DNA of 64,000 nucleotides, taken from NCBI GenBank assembly GCA_038214135.1, contig JBBQSD010000002.1, positions 1-64,000 on the forward strand, written 5' to 3'. A program made the translations under genes and the position numbers. Below the pieces are notes generated by a model. That model saw only the letters and a list, made by a program, of their open reading frames with translations. It was not told where the DNA came from and ran no database searches. How positions within the stretch are numbered: the stretch's first letter is position 1; every line of letters begins with the position of its first letter. This document shows positions 44,138 to 54,752 of the stretch, piece after piece. The DNA is from JANLSE01 sp038214135 (lineage in GTDB: Bacteria > Chloroflexota > Chloroflexia > Chloroflexales > Roseiflexaceae).

Positions 44138-45031
44138 CTACTCAATTCGTTCTGCTACTCGGAGTTTTGCGCTACGACTTCGCGCATTGGTACGGGCTTC
44201 GTCGTCACTTGCCTCAATCGGCTTCTTGGTCAGAATTGCGAGCCGGCCCTGCTGCGCCTCGGCTCGCAGCGCATGCTTGACGATCCGATCCTCTAGTGAA
44301 TGAAAACTGATGATTGCCAGCCGCCCACCAGTTGCTAATAATTCAATCGCCTGCGGCAATACGGCTTCCAGGCTGGCCAATTCACCATTGACGGCAATCC
44401 GTAATGCCTGAAACGTTCGCGTTGCCGGGTGAATACGCCCACGTTGCCCACCAAGTGCCCGAGAAACAACTGCTGCCAGCTCGCCGGTTGTGTCGATTGG
44501 CCCACGCCGCCGTGCCTCAACAATAAAACGGGCAATCCGCCGTGCGGCATGTTCCTCACCATACTGGTGGATCAGATCGGCCAGCTTCCCTTCTGGCAAT
44601 GCATTCACAAGATCAGCAGCCGCTTCGCCACTACTTGGATCGAGCCGCATGTCCAACGGCCCATCGCTCTGGAACGAAAACCCGCGCTCGGGTGTATTGA
44701 GTTGATGCGACGAAACCCCTAGATCCAGCAGGATTCCATCGACGCGCTCGAACCCGTGCTGCTGTGCAAGTTCAGCCATTGCACGGAAATTCCCATGAAC
44801 AATGGTTGCACGTGTTTCATATGCTGCCAGCGTTGCGCGAGCCGCCGCCAGCGCTTCCTGATCCGTATCGATCCCCAGTATGCTGCCATCTGGGCTACTT
44901 GCTTCAAGAATTGCAGCGCTATGCCCGCCACCACCAAGTGTGCCATCGATATAGCGCCCGCCTGCCCGAGCGGCCAATCCAGCCAATACCTCGGCCAGCA
45001 GCACCGGTTGATGGTAGCCGGATTGACTCAT
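44138..45031 (-). CDS. rsmH: 16S rRNA (cytosine1402-N4)-methyltransferase
   Basis: SAM-dependent methylase of the ribosomal decoding site. It begins YHQPVLLAEVLAGLA, has motif I YIDGTLGGGGHSAAIL near 27-42, DGILLDLGVSSHQLNTPERGFSFQ near 98-121 and the C-terminal IISFHSLEDRIVKHALR. Its start overlaps the mraZ stop by ATGA. Formerly mraW; always second in dcw clusters. Confidence 0.96.
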   Translation of the reverse strand: MSQSGYHQPVLLAEVLAGLAARAGGRYIDGTLGGGGHSAAILEASSPDGSILGIDTDQEALAAARATLAAYETRATIVHGNFRAMAELAQQHGFERVDGILLDLGVSSHQLNTPERGFSFQSDGPLDMRLDPSSGEAAADLVNALPEGKLADLIHQYGEEHAARRIARFIVEARRRGPIDTTGELAAVVSRALGGQRGRIHPATRTFQALRIAVNGELASLEAVLPQAIELLATGGRLAIISFHSLEDRIVKHALRAEAQQGRLAILTKKPIEASDDEARTNARSRSAKLRVAERIE

Positions 45032-45462
45032 CAGATCCCAAGCGCCGCGAGCTGTTCGGCAAACGATGATTGATCACTATCCATCTTGGTTAGCACATCG
45101 GACCATCGTTCGCCTGCCCATATTTCAAAGTACTCATTCATTCCAGCGATTACAACCTGCTCCCCGAAAGCTGCGAAATCGCGTAGATTCTGTGGTATTA
45201 AAATACGACCCTGTTTATCCAATAACACATCAGAGGCCGCCGAGAACAAACGGCGCTGCACATCACGAGCGCTGATCTGCCCGATTGGTAATGCACTGGC
45301 CTTCTGCGCCAGCCGATCCCAGTACGAACGAGGAAATGCAATCAAACATGGATCAAAGCCACGCGTGATAATCACTCCCGCATTTAGTTGATCACGGAAA
45401 CGGGCAGGTACGGCCAGACGCCCCTTGTCGTCCATATTGTGTTCGTACTCACCCAGAAACAC
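45031..45462 (-). CDS. mraZ: Transcriptional regulator MraZ
   Basis: First gene of the dcw operon; AbrB-fold DNA-binding protein forming ring oligomers. Two tandem MraZ repeats are visible, each with the DxKGR motif: MDDKGRLAVPARFRDQL (10-26) and LDKQGRILIPQNLRDFA near 80-96. GTG start at 45462 with GGTAGG upstream. It probably controls this operon through the TGGGG repeats at 45507-45531. Confidence 0.95.
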   Translation of the reverse strand: MFLGEYEHNMDDKGRLAVPARFRDQLNAGVIITRGFDPCLIAFPRSYWDRLAQKASALPIGQISARDVQRRLFSAASDVLLDKQGRILIPQNLRDFAAFGEQVVIAGMNEYFEIWAGERWSDVLTKMDSDQSSFAEQLAALGI

Positions 45463-45506
45463 ACTAAACCTACCAATCGTGAGTTAGAACGTGTGTGTTA
45501 GTTCTT

Positions 45507-45531
45507 CCCCACTTTACCCCACTTTACCCCA
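45507..45531 (-). promoter_or_regulatory. MraZ operator: three direct TGGGG repeats
   Basis: On the minus strand TGGGG-TAAAG-TGGGG-TAAAG-TGGGG, three boxes with identical five-base spacers. TGGGN repeats with about 5-nt spacing are the known MraZ binding site upstream of mraZ. Here they lie just downstream of the -10, over the predicted transcription start and early leader, where bound MraZ would block initiation or escape. Confidence 0.88.
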
Positions 45532-45541
45532 CAGATGTATC

Positions 45542-45570
45542 ATTATAGATCACTCAACGTATCTTTTCAA
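45542..45570 (-). promoter_or_regulatory. Promoter of the dcw operon
   Basis: Minus-strand TTGAAA (45565-45570), 17-bp spacer, TATAAT (45542-45547). This is the best housekeeping-type promoter in the window. The leader to the mraZ GTG would be about 70 nt. Confidence 0.8.
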
Positions 45571-45733
45571 GCGATCCATGCACGAATTTAGGGAATATGC
45601 TGTACGAAATCGCCAATGATCCAACGTAGTACAATCGAATGGGCCACTACAGAGCAATAAACTGCCTAGTAGAATGAGTTTAGTCTGCACATATGCGCTG
45701 CATGCCCAATCAGTGATCGATTAATAATCAGCG

Positions 45734-45762
45734 TGGGGAGAAGTGGGGAGATTCGCTATAAT
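45734..45762 (+). promoter_or_regulatory. Second TGGGG pair over a divergent -10 element
   Basis: On the plus strand TGGGG-AGAAG-TGGGG (45734-45738 and 45744-45748) is followed by TATAAT at 45757-45762. The first box occupies the -35 position (17-bp spacer). Box sequence, spacing and proximity to mraZ suggest a second MraZ site, here directing or repressing a promoter that reads toward moaC. Confidence 0.55.
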
Positions 45763-45821
45763 AATAGAAAATCTCTCTAATCTGGTTTGAGGGCCACAGC
45801 CGCTCGCGTGTGGCGTGGGAG

Positions 45822-45889
45822 CTTGAGGGCCGCAGGCCCTCAAATATATTTTTCTGGTGAGGTGCGGCAAAGCTGCACCTCACCAGAAA
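45822..45889 (+). repeat. Two hairpins in the moaC leader
   Basis: TTGAGGGCC-GCA-GGCCCTCAA is followed by a 15-bp stem (45851-45865 with 45875-45889) closing the loop GGCAAAGCT. Neither has a T run suited to termination in the moaC direction. They separate the -10 at 45757 from moaC and resemble dispersed intergenic hairpins elsewhere in the window. No molybdenum-cofactor riboswitch consensus was recognised. Confidence 0.6.
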
Positions 45890-45903
45890 GAAAAGGAATA
45901 TTT

Positions 45904-46383
45904 ATGAGCAAGCTGACGCATCTGGATTCAGATGGCCATGCCCATATGGTCGATGTGGGTGCCAAACAGGAGACGCAGCGCGAGGCGGTTGCACGAGGGA
46001 GTGTGCAACTCCAACCAACAACACTTCAGCTGATTGTCGCTGGTGGCCTACCCAAGGGCGATGTTCTTGCTGTCGCACGTATCGCTGGGATTATGGCCGC
46101 CAAACGCACACACGAGATCATTCCGCTCTGCCACCCATTACTACTTACATACATCGCCGTCGAACTCACCCCTGGCCCAACTGGCGATAGCCTGTTGATC
46201 GAGGCAACCGTTCGTAACGCTGGCAAAACGGGTGTCGAAATGGAAGCCCTCACTGCCGTCAGCGTAGCAGCACTGACCGTCTACGATATGTGCAAGGCCG
46301 TTGATCGAACAATACGCATCAGCGATATTCGCCTGGCCCAGAAGCGTGGCGGGCGTAGTGGCGAGCGTATTCTGGAAGAATGA
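45904..46383 (+). CDS. moaC: Cyclic pyranopterin monophosphate synthase
   Basis: Second step of molybdenum cofactor synthesis. MSKLTHLDSDGHAHMVDVGAK opens the protein; the conserved AAKRTHEIIPLCHPLLLT near 62-79 and GKTGVEMEALTAVSVAALTVYDMCKAVD near 102-129 carry active-site residues, and the catalytic lysine is in AQKRGGRSG. At 159 residues it has family length. The frame is open back to 45787 but that part is hairpin repeat, so ATG at 45904 is used. No other moa or moe genes are nearby. Confidence 0.95.
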   Translation: MSKLTHLDSDGHAHMVDVGAKQETQREAVARGSVQLQPTTLQLIVAGGLPKGDVLAVARIAGIMAAKRTHEIIPLCHPLLLTYIAVELTPGPTGDSLLIEATVRNAGKTGVEMEALTAVSVAALTVYDMCKAVDRTIRISDIRLAQKRGGRSGERILEE

Positions 46384-46463
46384 TACTTGCAACCCCAGCG
46401 CAGGTATGTTAGAATAGAACATACGTTCGATAAAATCATATGGGCGTATTGGGGAGAGCTGCG

Positions 46464-46682
46464 ATGTATATGATGTGGTACGACGACACCGTCAAGAAGG
46501 CGTCTGCGGCAAAAATTGAGGAAGCGGTAGCGGCCTATATGCGTCACTTTAAGACGCGCCCAAATGTTGTATTGGTCAACGAAGCCGATCTTGAGAGCGT
46601 CAATGGCGTGCGGGTGCGCAGTGCAGCCTATGTGCGCCGGAATAATTTTTGGGTTGGGTGGGAGGATCAGAAGGCGGCCTGA
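46464..46682 (+). CDS. Small unrecognised protein, 72 residues
   Basis: Begins MYMMWYDDTVKKASAAKIEEAVAAYMRHFKTRPNVVLVNEADL. It is soluble, with an amphipathic helix followed by a beta-rich end (VRVRSAAYVRRNNFWVGWEDQ). GGGGAGAG lies ahead of the ATG at 46464; the in-frame ATG at 46440 is less well placed. It follows moaC by 80 bases and may share its transcript. Function unknown. Confidence 0.65.
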   Translation: MYMMWYDDTVKKASAAKIEEAVAAYMRHFKTRPNVVLVNEADLESVNGVRVRSAAYVRRNNFWVGWEDQKAA

Positions 46683-46695
46683 AACGTGAATGTAT

Positions 46696-46799
<104 letters not shown>

Positions 46800-46801
46800 A
46801 A

Positions 46802-47329
46802 TTACAAAGCCGCCGGTCGCCACCATGGGCATTCATTGCGGCCTGCCTGCAACAGATCGCTGGTGAGTCCCTGGAGCTGTTTGCAGCGTGGCTCACCGCG
46901 GAAGGCACAGTTATAGCATGCATGAATCGGTGAATGACATTGCCAGCAGTATTCCGCAACGCTATACAACGATGCATTACATTGCCAACAATGTAGCTCA
47001 CGAACATCGTCCTCATCAAGCGGCGCAGGTGGTTGCCAATCCCCTGATGGAGCTACAATCGGTGCGGAAATGCTATTCGCAACTGGTTGCTGAAGGTAGC
47101 GCAAGCCTTCCTGTGCTGCCCGATTCTGAGGATTGAGCGCCAGCACATTTTCCAGCGCAACCTGCTGGTCGCTTGGGTCATCAACGGCACCGCTCAGCCA
47201 CAGCCATGCCTGTTCATTCTGTTCATCGAGTTCGATCACTTTCATCAACAAATCTTGTGCCTCGGCGCGGCGGCCTTGGGTCACAGCCAGCGCTCCATCA
47301 TAGAGCATTCGTGCAATATCATCACTCAT
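46802..47329 (-). CDS. TPR plus zinc-ribbon protein
   Basis: 175 residues. The N-terminal half holds two TPR-like helical pairs (ARMLYDGALAVTQGRRAEAQDLLMKVIELDEQN and the NPQNRAAQEGLRYL unit). The C-terminal half has cysteine pairs LHCWQCNASL, EYCWQCHSPIHACYNC and later C residues that can form two zinc ribbons. It overlaps the selA gene end by eight bases, so it is cotranslated with it. No link to selenium metabolism is known to me for such a protein. Confidence 0.75.
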   Translation of the reverse strand: MSDDIARMLYDGALAVTQGRRAEAQDLLMKVIELDEQNEQAWLWLSGAVDDPSDQQVALENVLALNPQNRAAQEGLRYLQQPVANSISAPIVAPSGDWQPPAPLDEDDVRELHCWQCNASLYSVAEYCWQCHSPIHACYNCAFRGEPRCKQLQGLTSDLLQAGRNECPWWRPAAL

Positions 47330-48716
47330 CTGCTAGTTCCCCCATTTCTGTGTCCAGAACGGCCCGTACGGCTAGCACCAATGGTTCCAGTTGCACATCT
47401 CGGATAGTTCGTAGATCAAGGAGCACCCGATCATTATTGATCCGCGCAACAACCGCTGGTGTTCCGGTGCGTAATCGCTGTGCGAACCGATCTGGATTGC
47501 CAACCACTAGTGCAACCGCATAGCTTGGCAATGTCTCGCCGGGTAGCGATCCACCACCAATGGCGCTTTCGCACGCAACGACCATCCCCGCACCAATCAA
47601 TTCGGCCAGGCGTTGAGCCCGAACCTGTACTCGTTCCGCTGGAGCTGAGATCATCTGCCAAACTGGAATCTCATCGAGGGCAGTGCCACGCACATAGGTC
47701 AGGAGTGTTGCCTCTAATCCAGCCAGTGTGGTCTTATCAATCCGTAGCGCACGTGTCAATGGATGGCGCATCAGCTGATCAATCAGTTCCTTGCGGCCAA
47801 TAATTAATCCGGCCTGCGGCCCACCAAGCAGCTTATCGCCGCTAAATGTCACAAGATCCGCACCAGCAGCAATACTCTCCTGAACGGTTGGCTCAGGGAA
47901 TAATCCATAGGGAGCGGTTGGCAGCAGTGTCCCGCTCCCAAGATCATCAAGAACCGGGACATGGTGCGCCCGACCAACCAGCGCCAATTCTGCCAGTGTT
48001 GTCTCGTGAACAAAGCCAATCAGGCGGAAGTTACTTGTATGCACCCGCAACAGCAGCGCAGTTCGCTCGGTGATCGCCTGTGCATAATCGCGGGCATAGG
48101 TTCGATTGGTTGTGCCAACCTCGACAAGCGTAGCACCGCTCTGGCGCAGGACATCCGGAATGCGAAAACCGCCACCAATCTCAACTGCTTGCCCACGCGA
48201 AACAATCACCTCGCGTCCGGCAGCCAGCGCCGTGAGCGCCAGATAGATCGCAGCCGCATTATTATTGACCACCAGCGCAGCTTCGGCACCCGTCAGTTGG
48301 CAGAGCAATTTGGTTAGGTGTGTATAGCGCGAGCCGCGTTCGCCAGCTTCCAGATCATATTCAAGGTTAGAATAGCCCATACCGATTGACTGCATGGCAG
48401 CCAGGGCCGCATCACTCAGCGGCGCACGCCCGAGATTGGTCTGAATAATGACACCCGATGCATTAATCACCTGGCGCAACGAAGGCTGTAAGATCGCTTC
48501 CACATGGGCTATCGTCAGATCAACCAGCTCTTCAGCGCCGGGTGCTGGCTGGCCGGATGCAATTGCAGTTCTGGCAATATCAAGCACAGCTCGTGCCCCA
48601 TCAATCAGCAGATGCCGCTGGAGGCTTCTGGCGCGCAGTTCAGCAGCCCGCACAAGTGCTTCAACAGCAGGGAGGGCACGGTATGGCGAAATCACAAGCG
48701 GCTCTCTATTACCCAC
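47322..48716 (-). CDS. selA: L-seryl-tRNA(Sec) selenium transferase
   Basis: PLP enzyme converting seryl-tRNA(Sec) to selenocysteinyl-tRNA(Sec), so the organism probably makes selenoproteins. Conserved stretches are VINASGVIIQTNLGRAPLS near 83-101, YSNLEYDLEAGERGSRYTH near 114-132 and the PLP lysine in TFSGDKLLGGPQAGLIIG near 293-310. At 464 residues it has the usual length. GTG start at 48716 without a strong ribosome site. selB, selD and tRNA-Sec are not in the window. Confidence 0.95.
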   Translation of the reverse strand: MGNREPLVISPYRALPAVEALVRAAELRARSLQRHLLIDGARAVLDIARTAIASGQPAPGAEELVDLTIAHVEAILQPSLRQVINASGVIIQTNLGRAPLSDAALAAMQSIGMGYSNLEYDLEAGERGSRYTHLTKLLCQLTGAEAALVVNNNAAAIYLALTALAAGREVIVSRGQAVEIGGGFRIPDVLRQSGATLVEVGTTNRTYARDYAQAITERTALLLRVHTSNFRLIGFVHETTLAELALVGRAHHVPVLDDLGSGTLLPTAPYGLFPEPTVQESIAAGADLVTFSGDKLLGGPQAGLIIGRKELIDQLMRHPLTRALRIDKTTLAGLEATLLTYVRGTALDEIPVWQMISAPAERVQVRAQRLAELIGAGMVVACESAIGGGSLPGETLPSYAVALVVGNPDRFAQRLRTGTPAVVARINNDRVLLDLRTIRDVQLEPLVLAVRAVLDTEMGELADE

Positions 48717-48795
48717 AATTGCATTCGTCGTTTCTCAACATATGCCGAACCAGAATTCCTGTTCTTCCATATAGTATACTATGCCCGCAATGGCC

Positions 48796-48895
48796 GTAGG
48801 GCGGTTCATCCACACCACACGCCGCAGGCTGAAGCCTGCGGCTAGGATTCGCCGATTCATCGTCCCCTAGCCGCGTGGCTTTAGCCCGCGGCGTG
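48796..48895. repeat. Palindromic repeat block upstream of selA
   Basis: Contains a degenerate GTAGGGCGGTTC unit, a 22-bp near-perfect palindrome GCCGCAGGCT-GA-AGCCTGCGGC (48821-48842) and an imperfect hairpin built on GCCGCGTGGCT-TTA-GCCCGCGGC (about 48870-48892). It fills most of the 189-bp gap between selA and the oxidoreductase gene. No promoter was recognised. Confidence 0.6.
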
Positions 48896-48905
48896 GTATG
48901 CGGGT

Positions 48906-49940
48906 TCAAGATTCCGACCCACCACCACGCGCTGCAGCATAAATCCCCAGAACGACGGCCAGCGCCCGCCGTGCCTCTTCGCCGGTAACGAGTGGATCGC
49001 GTTGGGTTCGGATCGAATCCACGAAATCGGCCAGAATGCGAGTGTGCCCAATACTACTAATCCCTGTTGGCGTTGCTCCCGATCCAGCCGCCTGTGGTGC
49101 TGCTGCATATGCGCCAAGCCGCCCGTATACAGGTTCAGAATCGACACTATCCCAGCGAACAATGGCCTCACCCTCGATCTGCACACCACCACGGGTGCCA
49201 TAGATCTCAACTCGATGCGGAAACCCAGGCACAGCAGCGGTTGTGGCGATAATACTGCCCAATGCGCCATTACTAAAACGGAGCGTTGCCGCAGCACAAT
49301 CCTCAACCTCGATCTGATGATCAAGGGTATCGATACGCGCCTGGATCTCGGCAACATCGCCCATAAACCAGATCAGCAGATCGATCAGATGAACGCTCTG
49401 GTTCATGAGTGCGCCACCACCATCAAGCGCCCAGGTTCCACGCCAATCCGCACTTTCGTAGTAGCTCTGCAGGCGAATATATGGCACGCTGACACTGCCA
49501 AGCACAAGCCGCCCCAATGCACCAGCTGTGATCGCTGCCCGCACCGCCTGAAACTGCGGATCGCTGCGCCGCTGCAATGCAACGCCAAGCCGTACTCCAT
49601 GGTCGCGGCAGGCAGCGATCATGGCATCGGCATCACGCAGTGAGAGTGCAATCGGCTTCTCAACCAACACATGTTTGCCAGCTTGTGCAGCAGTAATTGC
49701 CTGCTGCGCATGCATCCCACTTGGTGTACAGATACACACAGCATCAACATCCGTGCGCGCCAATAGCGCATCCAGGCTGGTTTCACACGGCACACCAAAG
49801 CGCTGCGCAGCCTCCTGCGCACCAGTAGCGCTACTGCGTCCGATCGCAACCAGCCGCGTACCGGGTGTATTGGCAATCGCCTCAGCATGATAACGGGCGA
49901 TCATCCCAGTACCAATGATTGCGAAACCCAATTCCTGCAT
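48906..49940 (-). CDS. Gfo/Idh/MocA-family oxidoreductase
   Basis: NAD(P)-dependent dehydrogenase of unknown sugar or inositol-type substrate. Rossmann motif GFAIIGTGMIARYHAEAIA at the N terminus, the EKPIALS motif near 96-102 with catalytic-lysine EKP, and the C-terminal beta-sheet domain (GGALMNQSVHLIDLLIWFMGD). ATG at 49940 has GGAGG just upstream. It is second in a pair with a related gene 115 bases upstream in the same direction. Confidence 0.9.
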   Translation of the reverse strand: MQELGFAIIGTGMIARYHAEAIANTPGTRLVAIGRSSATGAQEAAQRFGVPCETSLDALLARTDVDAVCICTPSGMHAQQAITAAQAGKHVLVEKPIALSLRDADAMIAACRDHGVRLGVALQRRSDPQFQAVRAAITAGALGRLVLGSVSVPYIRLQSYYESADWRGTWALDGGGALMNQSVHLIDLLIWFMGDVAEIQARIDTLDHQIEVEDCAAATLRFSNGALGSIIATTAAVPGFPHRVEIYGTRGGVQIEGEAIVRWDSVDSEPVYGRLGAYAAAPQAAGSGATPTGISSIGHTRILADFVDSIRTQRDPLVTGEEARRALAVVLGIYAAARGGGSES

Positions 49941-50060
49941 GTTCACCTCCTCCCTCTCTTGACACTGTGACTTGGTGAGGGGGTGCCACAGTGACAGATG
50001 CTTGATCGAAGCGCTACCAACCTAATCCAAGCACGTTCACCTGGTCACCTGGTCAGAAAA

Positions 50061-51164
50061 TCACGATGCTCGTAATTCATCCAGCAATTGGGAATACGCC
50101 GCCCGATCAATTGGCAACGTCAGTGGCGTACCCACATGGCTGGAGAGCGTGATTGCATTGGCCAATTCCAGCGACATAAGCGCCTCGCGGCCATCGCATC
50201 TTGGGCGGCGGCCCTCGGCAATCGCTGCCTCTAGATCCATGTAGACGGCCAGATGCCCGCCGCCATCGCCCGGCAGATCGAGGACTTCTTTCTCGACTTT
50301 AGGAGATGCCCACATTTCCTGGCTGGTGGCGCGGAACTCGCTCTGTGATTGACTGAATCGCCGGATCGAGAGTGTGTTCTCAACTAATTCGAGCACTGCT
50401 TTATCGCCAACTATCTGTAATCTCCGTTCGAGCCCTGCCTCAGCCGTGCTGATCGTCAGATACCCAGGTGCGCCATTGGCGAATTCAAGCATAGCCTGCG
50501 CAGTATCCTCAACCTCAATCGTATGAGCGCGGGTACGTGCCCATCCCCAGACCTTTGTTGGTAGGCCAGCCAGATGGCACAGCAAATCGAGCGGATGCGG
50601 TCCCTGGTTCATCAGTACACCACCGCCCTCGCCCTTCCATGTGCCACGCCAACCAGCCGAACGATAGTAGGCACCAGTGCGATACCATGGTTCGACCATC
50701 AACACACGCATGATCTCGCCAAGCTCACCAGCTGCAATGATCTGGCGCGCGCGTTCAACCGCTGGCCGAAATCGCTGTTGGAAATTAACCGCCAGAATTC
50801 GCTGGCATTGTTCGGCTGCTGCGATCATCGTATCGCCATCGCCAACCGAAACAGCAAGTGGCTTTTCGGCCAGCACATGCACCCCGGCTGCCAAACAATC
50901 CACAGCAATTGGCGCATGGAATGGGTGCGGCGTCGTAATGACAACAATGTCGGTTTCAACCGAAGCAAGCATGGCCCGATGATCGGTGAAAAATGGGCAA
51001 TTGTGTTCGGCGGCCCGTGCTGCGCCACGATCGGCAGCGATATCGGCCATCGCAACAATTCGAGCGCCTGGAAGGCGTGAAAGGGCTTCCAAATGCGTTA
51101 CGGCAATTCCAGCTGCACATCCGACAATTGCATAGCGCATACCTACGCTGGTTTGCGTTTCCAT
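50061..51164 (-). CDS. Gfo/Idh/MocA-family oxidoreductase, second copy
   Basis: A protein of 367 residues related to its downstream neighbour: MRYAIVGCAAGIAVTHLEALSRL replaces the usual GxGxxG pattern, so cofactor binding may differ slightly. EKPLAVS carries the conserved lysine, and EGGGVLMNQGPHPLDLLCHLAG matches the neighbour domain. ATG at 51164 has AGGAG upstream; the longer frame to 51239 is rejected. The pair probably handles one carbohydrate pathway, unidentified here. Confidence 0.87.
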   Translation of the reverse strand: METQTSVGMRYAIVGCAAGIAVTHLEALSRLPGARIVAMADIAADRGAARAAEHNCPFFTDHRAMLASVETDIVVITTPHPFHAPIAVDCLAAGVHVLAEKPLAVSVGDGDTMIAAAEQCQRILAVNFQQRFRPAVERARQIIAAGELGEIMRVLMVEPWYRTGAYYRSAGWRGTWKGEGGGVLMNQGPHPLDLLCHLAGLPTKVWGWARTRAHTIEVEDTAQAMLEFANGAPGYLTISTAEAGLERRLQIVGDKAVLELVENTLSIRRFSQSQSEFRATSQEMWASPKVEKEVLDLPGDGGGHLAVYMDLEAAIAEGRRPRCDGREALMSLELANAITLSSHVGTPLTLPIDRAAYSQLLDELRAS

Positions 51165-51248
51165 TCCTGCGTCTCCTCGTAATATGAAAGGCCAGGCGAT
51201 GATAGAGCTGCGTCGCACGGCTGTCAAGCGCCGGAACAAGCTTTGCTA

Positions 51249-51257
51249 TGCTATAAT
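51249..51257 (+). promoter_or_regulatory. Extended -10 promoter of secA
   Basis: TGC-TATAAT (51249-51257), the same extended -10 seen before galK. No convincing -35. The start site near 51264 gives a leader of about 39 nt to secA. Confidence 0.55.
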
Positions 51258-51302
51258 TAGCCAGAAGTGTGGCGTGTGAGCGCCCGAAACACGAGGTACA
51301 GC

Positions 51303-54224
<2,922 letters not shown>

Positions 54225-54253
54225 TGCTGACCACCCGTACCGCAACAGGATCA

Positions 54254-54285
54254 TAGAGACGCCAGATTTTGCGTCTGCGTCTCTA
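54254..54285. repeat. Degenerate TAGAGACGC palindromic repeat
   Basis: TAGAGACGC at 54254 faces GCGTCTCTAC ending at 54285, with an extra GCGTCT in between. It is related to the 28-bp family and lies between secA and the small downstream gene. Confidence 0.6.
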
Positions 54286-54318
54286 CGGCCCGGCAATCCA
54301 AACGTCAGGAGATCGCTC

Positions 54319-54591
54319 ATGGCAACCAACGCCGAAATCGCCCCTGAATTGGAGTACCTGTTGTCACATAGCGGCAGCGACGAAATCATCGAAGTATCGC
54401 TGCTGCTCCGCGATTCAGCTACTCCACAGGAATTGCTTGCACGCCTTGGCCTCGGGGAAGATCCAGCCATTGTGACATCGTTCGTTGAGCGAGTGCGCGT
54501 GCTCTCGGTGCGCGCCAACATTGCGATCATCAAACAGCTCATTACACAACCAGAGATCGAAATGGCAACTGCCGCACTCGATGATGAATAG
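54319..54591 (+). CDS. Small unrecognised protein downstream of secA
   Basis: A protein of 90 residues starting MATNAEIAPELEYLLSHSGSDEIIEVSLLLRD. ATG at 54319 has CAGGAG upstream. Helical and acidic, without membrane segment; the alternation of a strand (EIIEVSLLL) with helices loosely recalls protease-propeptide folds, but that is only an impression. The frame upstream overlaps the secA end and is rejected. Function unknown. Confidence 0.6.
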   Translation: MATNAEIAPELEYLLSHSGSDEIIEVSLLLRDSATPQELLARLGLGEDPAIVTSFVERVRVLSVRANIAIIKQLITQPEIEMATAALDDE

Positions 54592-54752
54592 CGTTCGTCC
54601 ATCCCAAAAGAGTTATACTGCTGGCGGGTAACGCTTGGATGTGAGCAAAACGCGCTTCATGCACATTATAGGTCGCCGCGCAACCAATCAATCTGCGCAA
54701 TCTGCGGATGAATCGAGCTACTATCAACATGTAGCCATGAGGAGCTAGCTCT

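Noticed and set aside
45851..45889. Molybdenum-cofactor riboswitch ahead of moaC
   Set aside because: Only simple hairpins of a dispersed type are visible; no conserved multi-stem architecture was recognised.
45787..45903. Upstream extension of moaC
   Set aside because: It is coded by hairpin repeats and MoaC begins at MSKLTHLD, ATG 45904.
51267..51302. Upstream start for secA
   Set aside because: MFNFVKKIFG at 51303 is the usual SecA N terminus and the upstream part lies close to the predicted transcription start.
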